This document shows, in pieces, positions 1 to 7,798 of a stretch of DNA of 17,220 nt. The stretch is taken from assembly GCA_964430305.1 (NCBI GenBank), contig CAYSEX010000046.1:1-17220 (forward strand), given 5' to 3'. Below the pieces are notes generated by a model. That model saw only the letters and a program-made list of their open reading frames with translations. It was not told the DNA's origin and did no database searches. Every line of letters begins with the position of its first letter. Position 1 is the first letter of the stretch. The translations under genes were made by a program, and so were the position numbers. The DNA comes from CAIZGX01 sp964430305 (lineage in GTDB: Bacteria; Bacteroidota; Bacteroidia; Flavobacteriales_D; Sanyastnellaceae).

Positions 1-726
1 ACTCTGCGGATGAACAACCACCTCTATCTGCGATGGCTTCAAATTGAATAACCACTTCGCTTCAATAACCTCTAACCCTTTGTTCATAAGGGTTGCAGAG
101 TCAATGGTAATCTTCGCGCCCATGGTCCAATTGGGGTGCTTCAACGCTTGCGCCTTCGTCACCTCTGCCAACTCTTCTGCTGGCTTCTGTCTAAACGGAC
201 CACCACTCGCAGTTAGAACAATCTTCTCTATGGTGTTGTGCCACTCGCCAGCCAAACATTGGAAAATAGCGCTGTGCTCACTGTCAACCGGATAAATATT
301 TACAGCATGCTGTTGTGCCAATTGTGTAATGAGCTCACCCGCAACCACCAAGGTTTCTTTGTTCGCCAATGCAATGGTTTTCTTCGCTTCAATGGCTTTT
401 ATGGTTGGAAGTAAACCAGCAGCACCCACCAAGGCCGTTAACACCACATCAATGGTATCCATCTCTACAATCTGCTCCAACGCTTGCTTTCCCGCATACA
501 CTTTAACATCTGTGGAGGCCAATCCTTCCTTCACTTCAGCGTATTTCGATTCGTCGGTAATGACAACGGCATTCGGATTGAACTTCAACGCCTGCGCAAT
601 TAACAACTGGCTGTTGCTGTGTGCCGTTAAGACCTCAACACAAAACAAATCTAAATGCTCTGCAATGACCTCAAGTGCTTGTGTTCCTATAGATCCCGTA
701 GATCCTAAAATGGCGATGTGTCTCAA
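1..726 (-). CDS. dxr: 1-deoxy-D-xylulose 5-phosphate reductoisomerase (N-terminal 242 codons, truncated by window)
   Basis: DXR makes 2-C-methyl-D-erythritol 4-phosphate from DXP with NADPH in the cytoplasm, the first committed step of the MEP isoprenoid pathway. The visible part reads as a continuous DXR. It has an N-terminal NADPH-binding GSTGSIGTQALEVI motif directly after the start, then ALVGAAGL and ALANKETLVVAGE. The metal-binding and substrate region is PVDSEHSAIFQ, followed by TASGGPFR, HPNWTMGAKITIDSATLMNK and VHPQ at the edge. Family members are about 385-400 residues, so roughly 60% is present. No ATG lies in frame upstream. The best start is a TTG at 726-724, which gives M-RHIAILGSTGSIG, two or three residues before the Rossmann strand as in the family. 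An A-rich stretch ending AAAAGAAG sits just before it and may serve as a weak ribosome-binding site. The gene lies downstream of tRNA-Gln on the same strand, separated by a terminator. Identity is secure; the TTG start is inferred. Confidence 0.95.
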   Translation of the reverse strand, partial: MRHIAILGSTGSIGTQALEVIAEHLDLFCVEVLTAHSNSQLLIAQALKFNPNAVVITDESKYAEVKEGLASTDVKVYAGKQALEQIVEMDTIDVVLTALVGAAGLLPTIKAIEAKKTIALANKETLVVAGELITQLAQQHAVNIYPVDSEHSAIFQCLAGEWHNTIEKIVLTASGGPFRQKPAEELAEVTKAQALKHPNWTMGAKITIDSATLMNKGLEVIEAKWLFNLKPSQIEVVVHPQS

Positions 727-739
727 CTTCTTTTTTTTT

Positions 740-747
740 GAAAGGTA
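740..747 (-). promoter_or_regulatory. dxr: Possible -7 element for dxr (TACCTTTC)
   Basis: On the minus strand TACCTTTC matches the Bacteroidota -7 consensus TAnnTTTG in all but the last base. It ends 13 bases before the proposed TTG start, the same spacing seen for other genes here. No clear TTG -33 element is visible, because that region is occupied by the tRNA terminator hairpin. Read-through from the tRNA is the alternative source of dxr transcripts. Confidence 0.3.
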
Positions 748-751
748 GAAT

Positions 752-785
752 AAAAAAACCGCTTCTTGAAGGAAGCGGTTTATTT
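752..785 (-). terminator. Intrinsic terminator of tRNA-Gln
   Basis: A perfect 10-bp inverted repeat (756-765 pairing with 772-781, 6-base loop) is followed in the minus direction by a run of T (complement of A752-758). It lies directly after the 3' end of the minus-strand tRNA, so it is the expected terminator for that tRNA and insulates dxr from it. Confidence 0.85.
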
Positions 786-787
786 CG

Positions 788-858
788 TTGCCCGAACAGG
801 ATTCGAACCTATACAAACTGAACCAAAATCAGTTGTCCTGCCATTAGACGATCGGGCA
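788..858 (-). tRNA. tRNA-Gln (anticodon TTG)
   Basis: The minus strand folds into a complete cloverleaf. The 7-bp acceptor stem pairs TGCCCGA (858-852) with TCGGGCA (795-789), and base 788 (A on this strand) is the discriminator. The 5-bp anticodon stem is ACTGA/TCAGT with loop TTTTGGT, which places the anticodon TTG at 826-824. The T arm has the invariant GGTTCGAATCC. CCA is not encoded, so it must be added by nucleotidyltransferase. The tRNA decodes CAA, and CAG by wobble. It has its own promoter and terminator and is a single-gene unit. Confidence 0.95.
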
Positions 859-862
859 ATCT

Positions 863-887
863 ATTCCCCATTTCTTCAAATGGGAAT
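863..887 (-). other. Hairpin in the 5' leader of pre-tRNA-Gln
   Basis: A near-perfect inverted repeat pairs 867-873 (CCCATTT) with 878-884 (AAATGGG), with a 4-base loop. It extends by three further pairs (863-865 with 885-887) past one bulged base at 866. It fills almost the entire stretch between the tRNA promoter and the mature 5' end. In RNA it would be a 10-bp leader hairpin; as DNA it could be an operator for either flanking promoter. Confidence 0.5.
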
Positions 888-888
888 G

Positions 889-920
889 CAAAAATAAATA
901 CTTTCTTCTAAACAATCCAA
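889..920 (-). promoter_or_regulatory. Promoter of tRNA-Gln (-7 TATTTTTG, possible -33 TTG)
   Basis: On the minus strand a perfect TAnnTTTG element (TATTTTTG, 896-889) sits 30 bases before the mature tRNA 5' end. A TTG (920-918) lies 21 bases upstream of it and a second one (915-913) lies 16 bases upstream. The first is close to the usual Bacteroidota -33/-7 spacing. No other transcription source for the tRNA is visible. Confidence 0.6.
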
Positions 921-934
921 CTTTTTTCATGTAT

Positions 935-942
935 TACCTTCG
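935..942 (+). promoter_or_regulatory. Possible -7 element for the aldehyde dehydrogenase (TACCTTCG)
   Basis: TACCTTCG matches TAnnTTTG in 7 of 8 positions. It lies inside the extra codons that would be added if translation began at the ATG at 929, so transcription would start after that ATG. This supports the GTG start at 962. No TTG -33 element is evident. Confidence 0.35.
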
Positions 943-961
943 TTTTCTAAAAATTTGGATT

Positions 962-2410
962 GTGATTCAGCTATTAAACTACATCAATGGAGAATTTGTT
1001 CAGGCACATTCTACCGAAACCATAGACAATATAAACCCTGGCACCGGAAAGGTCTACGGCACCATACCTCGAAGCCACACTACCGATATCAACGCCGCTG
1101 TAGACGCAGCCACCGAAGCTTTCCCTGCTTGGTCTTCTCTTTCAAGTGAAGAACGCTCAACCATTCTCATTCGTATTGCAGATGGTATTCAAGCCAATGC
1201 TGAGACTTTAGCACAAGCAGAATCTATTGATAATGGAAAACCCATTTCGCTTTCTAGAGCGGTAGATATTTCTCGGGCAGAAGCGAACATTCGCTTTTTC
1301 GCAACAGGTATTTTACACTTCGCCAGTGAAGCCCACCCCAATAACGCTTTTGTGAACTACACCCTGCGCAAACCCATTGGGGTTGTTGGTTGCATCTCTC
1401 CCTGGAATCTTCCCTTGTATCTCTTCACCTGGAAAATAGCTCCTGCCTTGGCCGTAGGAAACTGCGTTGTTGCCAAACCTTCCGAATTAACACCATACAC
1501 TGCCTATTTATTTTCAAAAATTTGTGCCGAGGCTGGTCTTCCAAAAGGAGTACTCAATATTGTCCACGGCCTGGGTCCAGAAGCCGGAGAAGCCATTGTG
1601 CAACACAACGGTATTAAAGCAATTTCATTCACGGGAGGAACAGTTACTGGAAGACACATTGCCTCTGTCATTGCACCAAAATTCAAAAAAATGTCATTGG
1701 AGTTAGGTGGGAAAAATGCGAACATCATTTTCAACGACGCTCAAATAGATTTGGCGGTTTCAACCACCGTTCGCTCTTCCTTCGCCAACCAAGGTCAAAT
1801 TTGTTTATGTGGTTCTCGAGTACTCATTCAAGCAAACATCTACGAACAATTTAAGGCAGCTCTCATTGAAAAAGTTTCAAAAATTAAACCCGGCAATCCC
1901 CTTGATCCTAACACGCGCATGGGAGCGCTGGTGAGCGAAGCGCATTTAAACAAGGTGTTGTCTTATGTTGCGCTTGCGCAGGAAGAGGGAGGAACCATAT
2001 TACTTGGTGGTGAACGTGTTCAACTCAATGATGAAAATGCTGAAGGGTTTTTCATGCAACCCACCATTATTGAAGGACTAGGACCACAATGCAGAACAAA
2101 CCAAGAAGAAATTTTCGGACCCGTGATTACCCTCCAATCTTTTGAAACAGAGGAAGAGGCAATAGCCTTGGCCAATGCATCGGTCTATGGTTTAGCTGCA
2201 AGTATTTGGACCGAAAACGTAACACGCGCACACCGCGTTGCTCAGAAATTAGAAACAGGTATTGTCTGGGTTAATTGTTGGTTAGAACGCGATCTGAGAA
2301 CTCCGTTTGGTGGAGTAAAGCAATCGGGGCTTGGCAGAGAAGGCGGCTGGGAAGCCATGCGATTCTTTACTGAACCACAGAACGTTTGCATTTCTGTACC
2401 GAAACAATAG
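962..2410 (+). CDS. NAD-dependent aldehyde dehydrogenase, 2-amino/2-hydroxymuconate-semialdehyde dehydrogenase type
   Basis: This soluble enzyme oxidises an aldehyde to the acid with NAD(P)+. With the GTG start it has 482 residues, typical of the ALDH superfamily. Visible motifs are CISPWNLPL with Asn149, VAKPSELTP, the nucleotide-binding SFTGGTVTG, LELGGKNANI with general-base Glu247, GQICLCGSR with catalytic Cys281, EEIFGPV and a C-terminal TPFGGVKQSGLGREGG. The pattern GQICLCGSR and the ending WVNCWLERDLRTPFGG resemble the 2-aminomuconate/2-hydroxymuconate-semialdehyde branch (tryptophan-kynurenine or aromatic meta-cleavage), but the substrate is inferred and no other pathway gene is nearby. 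An in-frame ATG at 929 would add 11 residues (MYYLRFLKIWI). I prefer GTG 962 because family members start a few residues before the YINGEF strand and a promoter-like element lies between the two. It is a single-gene unit, followed after 40 bases by DUF4175. Confidence 0.9.
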   Translation: MIQLLNYINGEFVQAHSTETIDNINPGTGKVYGTIPRSHTTDINAAVDAATEAFPAWSSLSSEERSTILIRIADGIQANAETLAQAESIDNGKPISLSRAVDISRAEANIRFFATGILHFASEAHPNNAFVNYTLRKPIGVVGCISPWNLPLYLFTWKIAPALAVGNCVVAKPSELTPYTAYLFSKICAEAGLPKGVLNIVHGLGPEAGEAIVQHNGIKAISFTGGTVTGRHIASVIAPKFKKMSLELGGKNANIIFNDAQIDLAVSTTVRSSFANQGQICLCGSRVLIQANIYEQFKAALIEKVSKIKPGNPLDPNTRMGALVSEAHLNKVLSYVALAQEEGGTILLGGERVQLNDENAEGFFMQPTIIEGLGPQCRTNQEEIFGPVITLQSFETEEEAIALANASVYGLAASIWTENVTRAHRVAQKLETGIVWVNCWLERDLRTPFGGVKQSGLGREGGWEAMRFFTEPQNVCISVPKQ

Positions 2411-2430
2411 CTGTACTCATCTTTCGTTGC

Positions 2431-2438
2431 TATCTTTA
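2431..2438 (+). promoter_or_regulatory. -7 element for the DUF4175 gene (TATCTTTA)
   Basis: TATCTTTA matches TAnnTTTG except for the last base. It ends 12 bases before the ATG at 2451, in the 40-base gap after the aldehyde dehydrogenase stop. No good -33 TTG is present at the usual distance, so strength is uncertain. Confidence 0.45.
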
Positions 2439-2450
2439 GGCTCGCAAGAA

Positions 2451-5400
2451 ATGACCGCATACGAACAACTACTGAATCGACTAGACGAATTCATTCGACG
2501 CTACTACAAGAACAGAATGATTCAAGGAGCACTCTATGTGGGTGCCCTACTCACCTTTTTGTATTTGCTTGTCATCTCACTTGAATACCTTGGTCATTTT
2601 GGTCCGGTTATTCGCACAATTTTATTTTTTGGTTTTGTTGGAACTGCTCTTTTCTTTTTCATTAACCGCATTGCCCTGCCTCTTTTTAGCATGCTCAAAC
2701 TTGGAAAAAGAATTTCTTATGAGCAAGCCTCTTCCATTATTGGTAAGCATTTCCCCGATGTAGATGATAAACTACTCAATACACTGCAACTGCATGAACA
2801 ATTAAAGTCGCATGCTGGAAGTGATCTTTTACAGGCCAGTATAGCGCAACGCATGAAAGCCTTGACGCCTGTTCCATTTGTTAAAGCCATAGATACTTCC
2901 AACAACAAGAAATACTTGCGCTATTTCATTCCACTTGCTGTGCTATTCATTGGACTATTCATAGTTACACCTTCATTCATTTTAAAACCCACAGACCGCT
3001 TACTTCGGTTCAATGAAGTAATTGCAGAAGAGGCTCCGTTTACCATGGTACTTGAAAATGATACACTTCAAGTGGTTGAGAACAAAGACTACACCGTGCG
3101 CATGCGTTTGGAAGGAAAAGAAATTCCAGATAAGGTTTTTTTGGAATTGAATGGGCAAAAATTTCAAATGGCGAAGAAAAACAATCTTGAATTCCAATAC
3201 ACGGTTAGCGGAGTTACGGAAGATTTGCAATTGGTTTTTCATGCCTCCGGATTTCACAGTGACGGATATGAAATTGAAGTTTTAAAACTGCCGAGACTTG
3301 GAACCTTTCAAATGGAACTCGACTATCCCGATTATTTATACAAAGAGAACAGCATTGTCCAAAACTCGGGTGACTTGGTAGTTCCAGAAGGAACTCAAAT
3401 TACATGGAAAATAAGTGCGGAAAATACAGAGCAAGTTGAATTCATTACCGACGAAGGAAAGGTTGCTTTTCAAAACGAAAACAATGCCTTCACCTTCGCG
3501 AAGCAAGCCCTATCGAACTTCTCTTACCAAGTTCTACCCACCAACTCAACGGGCGCTAGCGTAAATCCTTTCAATTACAAAATTGCGGTTATACCAGATG
3601 CTTATCCCAACATTCAAGTCAGTGAGGAAAGAGATTCAGCACAAATACAAATCATGTATTTCACTGGAGAAATTTTAGATGATTACGGACTTACAAAGCT
3701 TGTATTTGTTGGGAAACCTACACGAAACGGGGCACCCATTGGTCTTCCAAAAACCGACATTATTCCATTTGAAAAAGGTGTTACGGGTGATCAGTTTTTC
3801 CATGCGGTTGATTTTTCTTCTTTCAATCTTCAACCTGGAGATGAAGTTCAATATTATTTCGAAGTGTGGGACAATGATGGTGTTCATGGAGCAAAGAGTA
3901 CCCGAACAACTGTTCGGTCATTTGAAAACCCGACTGATGAAGAGCTCGAAAAAATGCTCGATGAAAAAAGTGATAACATCAAGAATAACCTGGAGAGCAG
4001 TATCAAAGAAGCTGAAAAACTACAGAAAGAATTGAAAGAGCTTGAGCGTCAACTTTTAGAGAAAAAAGAAATGACCTGGCAAGACAAGAAGAAATTAGAA
4101 GATTTACTGAACAGGCAAAAGCACCTGGAGAAACAAGTAGAGGAAATTCAAAAACAAAACGAACAACGCAATCAGCAGCAACAAAATGAATCGCTGTTAG
4201 AAAAGCAAATGCAACTTGAAAAAATCATGAATGAAATGCTCAGTCCTGAGCTCAAAGAAATGATGCAAGAATTGCAACGCATGATGAATGAATTGAATAA
4301 AGATGAAATTCGAAAAGAGCTTGAAAAAATAAACGAAAGTACCGAAGACCTTGAGAAAGAAATGGATCGAGCCTTGGAGCAATTCAAGCAAATGGAGGTG
4401 CAAGAGAAGATTGAAAAAGTTACTGAAAAATTAGGAGAACTTGCTGAAAAACAAGAACAACTCGCCAATGATGAAAACAAGTCAAATGAACAAAAACTGA
4501 AAGAACAAGAGCAATTAAACAAGGCCTTTGATGACTTAAAGCAAGATTTGAAAGAAGTAGAAAAATTAAATAAAGAACTTGAGAATCCAGAAGAAATACC
4601 AAATACGGAAGAACTTCAAAAACAGATAGATCAAGAACAAGAAAATAGCAAAGAGCAATTGCAACAAAACAAAAAAAGCAATGCTTCTAAATCACAAAAA
4701 AGTGCGGCAGAAAAAATGAAGGAGATGCAACAACAAATGCAAATGGAAATGGAATCTTCTGAAAAAGAACAGCAAGAAGAAGACATGGATGCATTGCGTG
4801 CACTTTTAGAGAACATTATAACCGTTTCCTTCGATCAAGAAAAACTGATGCAAAATGTGAAGAGTACACAGCGCAACGATCCACAATTTAAAATCCTGGC
4901 TCAACAGCAACGCAAATTGAAAGATGATGCGAAGATGATTGAAGATAGCCTGTTTGCATTGAGCAAGCGCGTGCCTGAAATTAGTGCAACTGTTAACCAA
5001 GAAATCAACGCAATCAATGCAAACATAGAACGCGCATTAAAAGATTTTCCCGATGCCAACATTGGAAAAATCTCTGCCAATCAACAGTCTGCAATGACCG
5101 GATTCAACAACCTAGCTCTACTTCTAGATGATGCGCTGCAACAAATGCAGATGCAAATGCAATCACAGTCTGAGTCAAAAAAATCTGGAAAAGGAAAGTG
5201 CAATAAGCCAGGAGGAAAAGGGAAAAGTAAATCATCAGCATCTGATTTAAAAAAGATGCAAGAAGGGCTACAAAAACAATTGGAGGGGTTAAAAAAACAA
5301 GGGAAGAATCAAGGGAAAAACCAAGGTCAACAAAATTCAGGAGGGACTGAAGGTATGAGCAAAGAGCTTGCTCAAATGGCTGCAAAACAAGCCGCAATTC

Positions 5401-5777
5401 GGAAACTCATGGAAGAAAAAGCAAATGAGTTAAACGAAGATGGCAGCGGAGCTGGAAATGAGATGAAGCAAATTGCGAAAGAGATGGAAAAGCTGCAACG
5501 TGATATTGTAAACAATCAGATTACAGAAGAGAGTATTCGTAGACAAAATGACATCATGATTCGTTTGTTGAAAGCGGAAGAAGCTGAACGGATCCGAGAT
5601 CAAGATGAAGAGCGCAAAAGCAATGAAGCCCTCGATTCTCCAATAGGGAATCCGAAAAAATACCAAGATTATTTGAAAAACAAACAAAAGAACATTGAAA
5701 CATTGCGCTCCGTTTCACCACATTTAAAGCCGTATTACAGAGAAAAGGCACAACGCTATTTTAGAATTTCTGAATAG
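2451..5777 (+). CDS. DUF4175 family membrane-anchored coiled-coil protein
   Basis: This is a 1108-residue protein of a Bacteroidota family without known function. The start MTAYEQLLNRLDEFIRRYYKN is chosen because it lies 12 bases after a -7 element; the frame is open further upstream, overlapping the aldehyde dehydrogenase. Two hydrophobic segments (about 26-46 and 52-75) and a third (about 156-178) anchor it. Residues about 180-490 are beta-rich and probably extracytoplasmic. Residues about 490-780 are a very long Glu/Lys/Gln coiled coil with heptad-like Leu and Met. A more ordinary helical segment follows to about 900, then Met-Gln repeats (QMQMQMQ) and a Lys/Gly/Ser-rich low-complexity stretch (about 910-965), and a charged helical C-terminus. 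This layout suggests a scaffold or sensor spanning the inner membrane, but that is inference. It is followed after 53 bases by an ATP-binding anti-sigma-like gene on the same strand, probably in the same transcript. Confidence 0.85.
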   Translation: MTAYEQLLNRLDEFIRRYYKNRMIQGALYVGALLTFLYLLVISLEYLGHFGPVIRTILFFGFVGTALFFFINRIALPLFSMLKLGKRISYEQASSIIGKHFPDVDDKLLNTLQLHEQLKSHAGSDLLQASIAQRMKALTPVPFVKAIDTSNNKKYLRYFIPLAVLFIGLFIVTPSFILKPTDRLLRFNEVIAEEAPFTMVLENDTLQVVENKDYTVRMRLEGKEIPDKVFLELNGQKFQMAKKNNLEFQYTVSGVTEDLQLVFHASGFHSDGYEIEVLKLPRLGTFQMELDYPDYLYKENSIVQNSGDLVVPEGTQITWKISAENTEQVEFITDEGKVAFQNENNAFTFAKQALSNFSYQVLPTNSTGASVNPFNYKIAVIPDAYPNIQVSEERDSAQIQIMYFTGEILDDYGLTKLVFVGKPTRNGAPIGLPKTDIIPFEKGVTGDQFFHAVDFSSFNLQPGDEVQYYFEVWDNDGVHGAKSTRTTVRSFENPTDEELEKMLDEKSDNIKNNLESSIKEAEKLQKELKELERQLLEKKEMTWQDKKKLEDLLNRQKHLEKQVEEIQKQNEQRNQQQQNESLLEKQMQLEKIMNEMLSPELKEMMQELQRMMNELNKDEIRKELEKINESTEDLEKEMDRALEQFKQMEVQEKIEKVTEKLGELAEKQEQLANDENKSNEQKLKEQEQLNKAFDDLKQDLKEVEKLNKELENPEEIPNTEELQKQIDQEQENSKEQLQQNKKSNASKSQKSAAEKMKEMQQQMQMEMESSEKEQQEEDMDALRALLENIITVSFDQEKLMQNVKSTQRNDPQFKILAQQQRKLKDDAKMIEDSLFALSKRVPEISATVNQEINAINANIERALKDFPDANIGKISANQQSAMTGFNNLALLLDDALQQMQMQMQSQSESKKSGKGKCNKPGGKGKSKSSASDLKKMQEGLQKQLEGLKKQGKNQGKNQGQQNSGGTEGMSKELAQMAAKQAAIRKLMEEKANELNEDGSGAGNEMKQIAKEMEKLQRDIVNNQITEESIRRQNDIMIRLLKAEEAERIRDQDEERKSNEALDSPIGNPKKYQDYLKNKQKNIETLRSVSPHLKPYYREKAQRYFRISE

Positions 5778-5830
5778 TTGTGGTTAAATGAAGCGTTTTT
5801 TTTCTCATTTTTGAAACCAAATCAGAACCC

Positions 5831-6256
5831 ATGAGTCAAGGTCGCAGACAACTTCGTTTTCCATCAACATTAGAAGGCATTCATTTTGCCGAAAAATTGG
5901 TTGACGATGTTTGCAATGAATACAGCGTGAAAGAAGACTTCTATGGTGAAATTTTAATCTGTTTAACAGAAGCTGTCAACAATGCAGTGGTGCATGGTAA
6001 CAAGCTGCAAGAAGGCACAGAGGTCTCTTTAACTTTCGAACTAGCCAACGAAAAAACATTGCAGTTCACCATTGTTGATGAAGGTCCAGGTTTCGACTTC
6101 GAAAATCTTCCAGACCCCACAGCTCCCGAAAACATTGAGCTCCCGCATGGAAGAGGGGTATTTCTTATGCAGCGATTGGCCGACCGATGCACTTTCAATC
6201 ACGGTGGTTCTGAGGTAATCTTAGAGTTCGATGTAGCTCACACCAGCGAGGCCTAA
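5831..6256 (+). CDS. HATPase_c anti-sigma-factor-like ATP-binding protein (RsbW/SpoIIAB-type fold)
   Basis: A 141-residue cytoplasmic protein made of a single GHKL ATPase domain. The N box is LTEAVNNAVVHGNK (Glu47, Asn50, Asn51), the G1 box VDEGPGF (Asp83, Gly85, Gly87) and the G2 box HGRGVFLMQ (106-114). These match the HATPase_c_2 group that includes serine kinases acting as anti-sigma factors. Family members bind ATP-Mg and either phosphorylate an anti-anti-sigma (STAS) protein or bind a sigma factor. No STAS, PP2C or sigma gene lies in this window, so the partner is unknown. The gene follows DUF4175 by 53 bases. A weak -7-like CATTTTTG at 5806-5813 could give extra transcription. Its stop shares four bases with the convergent carboxylase gene. 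The fold is certain; the target is not. Confidence 0.85.
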   Translation: MSQGRRQLRFPSTLEGIHFAEKLVDDVCNEYSVKEDFYGEILICLTEAVNNAVVHGNKLQEGTEVSLTFELANEKTLQFTIVDEGPGFDFENLPDPTAPENIELPHGRGVFLMQRLADRCTFNHGGSEVILEFDVAHTSEA

Positions 6257-7794
6257 AGCGGAATGTTTCCGTGTTTCTTTCGAGGCATCTTTTCAGCTTT
6301 ATTCTCAAGCATCTCAAACGCTCTAATCAATTTTTCTCTTGTTACCGCAGGTTCAATTACCTCATCTACATATCCGCGCTCTGCTGCGCTGTATGGATTC
6401 GCGAACAGTTGAGCATACTCCGATTCTTTCTCTTTCCATTTCGCATTCGGATCTTCAGAAGAGGCAATCTCTTTTTTGAATATAATTTCAGCAGCTCCCT
6501 TCGCACCCATCACGGCAATCTCTGCCGATGGCCAAGCAAAATTCATGTCTGCACCAATGTGCTTGCTGTTCATCACATCATATGCTCCGCCATATGCTTT
6601 TCTGGTAATCACTGTAACTCTTGGAACCGTTGCTTCACTGAATGCATACAACAATTTGGCTCCGTTAGAAATGATTCCATTCCACTCTTGATCTGTTCCT
6701 GGTAAGAAACCAGGTACATCTTCAAAAACCAACAAAGGAATATTAAACGCGTCACAAAAACGAACAAATCGTGCGGCCTTGTTGCTGCTTTTAATGTCTA
6801 AAACTCCCGCTAAGAATGCAGGCTGATTCGCAACTACACCAATACTCCTTCCGGCTAATCTTGAGAAACCTACAACAATATTCTCAGCGTAATCTTTATG
6901 AACCTCGAGCCATGAATTTTCATCAACTACTTCTGAAATAACCTCTTTAATGTCATACGGTTGATTTGGATTGTCGGGGATGATGTTGTTTAGTTTTTCT
7001 CTTTTCTCATTACCCAACTCATACGCCAACCTCGGAGCATCATCTTCACAATTCTGCGGCATGTATGAAAGCATTTGGCGAATCATTTTTAGAGCTGCTA
7101 CATCATGCTCTGCTGTAAAATGCGTTACACCACTTTTCGTGCTGTGCGTGCTAGCACCGCCAAGCTCTTCACTTGTGACCGTTTCATGGGTAACGGTTTT
7201 CACCACATTTGGACCCGTCACAAACATGTAACTGGTATTTTCCACCATAACAATAAAATCTGTCAATGCCGGTGAGTAAACGGCTCCACCGGCACATGGA
7301 CCCATGATTGCGCTAATCTGAGGTACAACACCACTGGCTTGAACATTCCTATAAAAAATATCTGCATACCCGCCTAAACTAACTACCCCCTCTTGAATTC
7401 GAGCTCCTCCACTGTCGTTCAAACCAATAACAGGCGCTCCATTCTTCATGGCCAAGTCCATGATTTTACAAATTTTTTCTGCATGCGCTTCCGCAAGGGA
7501 TCCTCCCATAACGGTAAAATCTTGAGAGAAAACATAAACCAGTCTTCCATCTATTTTACCGTACCCGGTTACTACGCCATCACCAAAATATTTTTCATTT
7601 TCAAGACCGAAATTGGTACTGCGGTGTGTCACCAACATTCCTATTTCTTCAAACGAATTTTTATCTAGCAAAACGTCTATACGCTCTCTGGCAGTTAGCT
7701 TTCCTTTTTTATGTTGCGAATCAATTCTTGATTGTCCGCCGCCCAACAAAGCCTCTGCTTTTTTCTGTTCTAATGAATTTCGTTTTTCTTGCAT
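6253..7794 (-). CDS. pccB: Acyl-CoA carboxylase beta subunit, propionyl-CoA carboxylase type (carboxyltransferase)
   Basis: This subunit transfers the carboxyl group from carboxybiotin to an acyl-CoA, most likely propionyl-CoA to (S)-methylmalonyl-CoA, in the cytoplasm. The 513-residue length is typical of PccB. The N-terminal carboxyltransferase domain shows KLTARERID, GDGVVTGYG, the oxyanion-hole sequence GGARIQEGV and GPCAGGAVYSPALTDF. The C-terminal domain shows VANQPAFLAGVLD, DVPGFLPGTDQEW and TRKAYGGAYDVMNSKH, and it ends in PRKKHGNIPL. Asp406 in GGAYDVM corresponds to the residue associated with propionyl-CoA preference in Streptomyces PccB (Asp422), where other acyl-CoA carboxylases carry a different residue. 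No biotin carboxylase or biotin carrier gene is nearby, so the partners are encoded elsewhere. The ATG at 7794 (MQEKRNSLEQKK) is chosen over an in-frame upstream start because it gives the family length and follows a perfect -7 element. It lies 13 bases after the carbonic anhydrase homologue. Confidence 0.95.
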   Translation of the reverse strand: MQEKRNSLEQKKAEALLGGGQSRIDSQHKKGKLTARERIDVLLDKNSFEEIGMLVTHRSTNFGLENEKYFGDGVVTGYGKIDGRLVYVFSQDFTVMGGSLAEAHAEKICKIMDLAMKNGAPVIGLNDSGGARIQEGVVSLGGYADIFYRNVQASGVVPQISAIMGPCAGGAVYSPALTDFIVMVENTSYMFVTGPNVVKTVTHETVTSEELGGASTHSTKSGVTHFTAEHDVAALKMIRQMLSYMPQNCEDDAPRLAYELGNEKREKLNNIIPDNPNQPYDIKEVISEVVDENSWLEVHKDYAENIVVGFSRLAGRSIGVVANQPAFLAGVLDIKSSNKAARFVRFCDAFNIPLLVFEDVPGFLPGTDQEWNGIISNGAKLLYAFSEATVPRVTVITRKAYGGAYDVMNSKHIGADMNFAWPSAEIAVMGAKGAAEIIFKKEIASSEDPNAKWKEKESEYAQLFANPYSAAERGYVDEVIEPAVTREKLIRAFEMLENKAEKMPRKKHGNIPL

Positions 7795-7798
7795 GATG

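Noticed and set aside
329..748. Plus-strand open frame of 139 codons
   Set aside because: Antisense of dxr, whose motifs are unambiguous on the minus strand.
3679..4035. Plus-strand open frame of 118 codons in another frame of DUF4175
   Set aside because: Out-of-frame shadow of a continuous, family-consistent coding sequence.
4172..4522. Long minus-strand open frame (116 codons) rich in Ser, Cys and Phe
   Set aside because: It is the antisense of the Glu/Lys/Gln coiled coil of DUF4175. The composition is what the complement of GAA/AAA/CAA codons gives, and there is no promoter or family signal.
4720..5345. Short repeats of CAAATGCA-type sequence and Lys/Gly-rich low complexity, considered as a DNA repeat array
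   Set aside because: They encode Met-Gln repeats and a Lys/Gly/Ser linker in DUF4175 and are not regular enough for CRISPR or tandem repeat DNA.
6259..6285. Small inverted repeat CGGAA/TTCCG followed by a T-rich stretch, considered a terminator for the HATPase gene
   Set aside because: The stem is only about 5 bp and the bases encode the conserved HGNIPL end of PccB, so chance is likely.
6271..6705. Plus-strand open frame of 144 codons
   Set aside because: Antisense shadow of the highly conserved pccB coding region, with no recognisable protein features.
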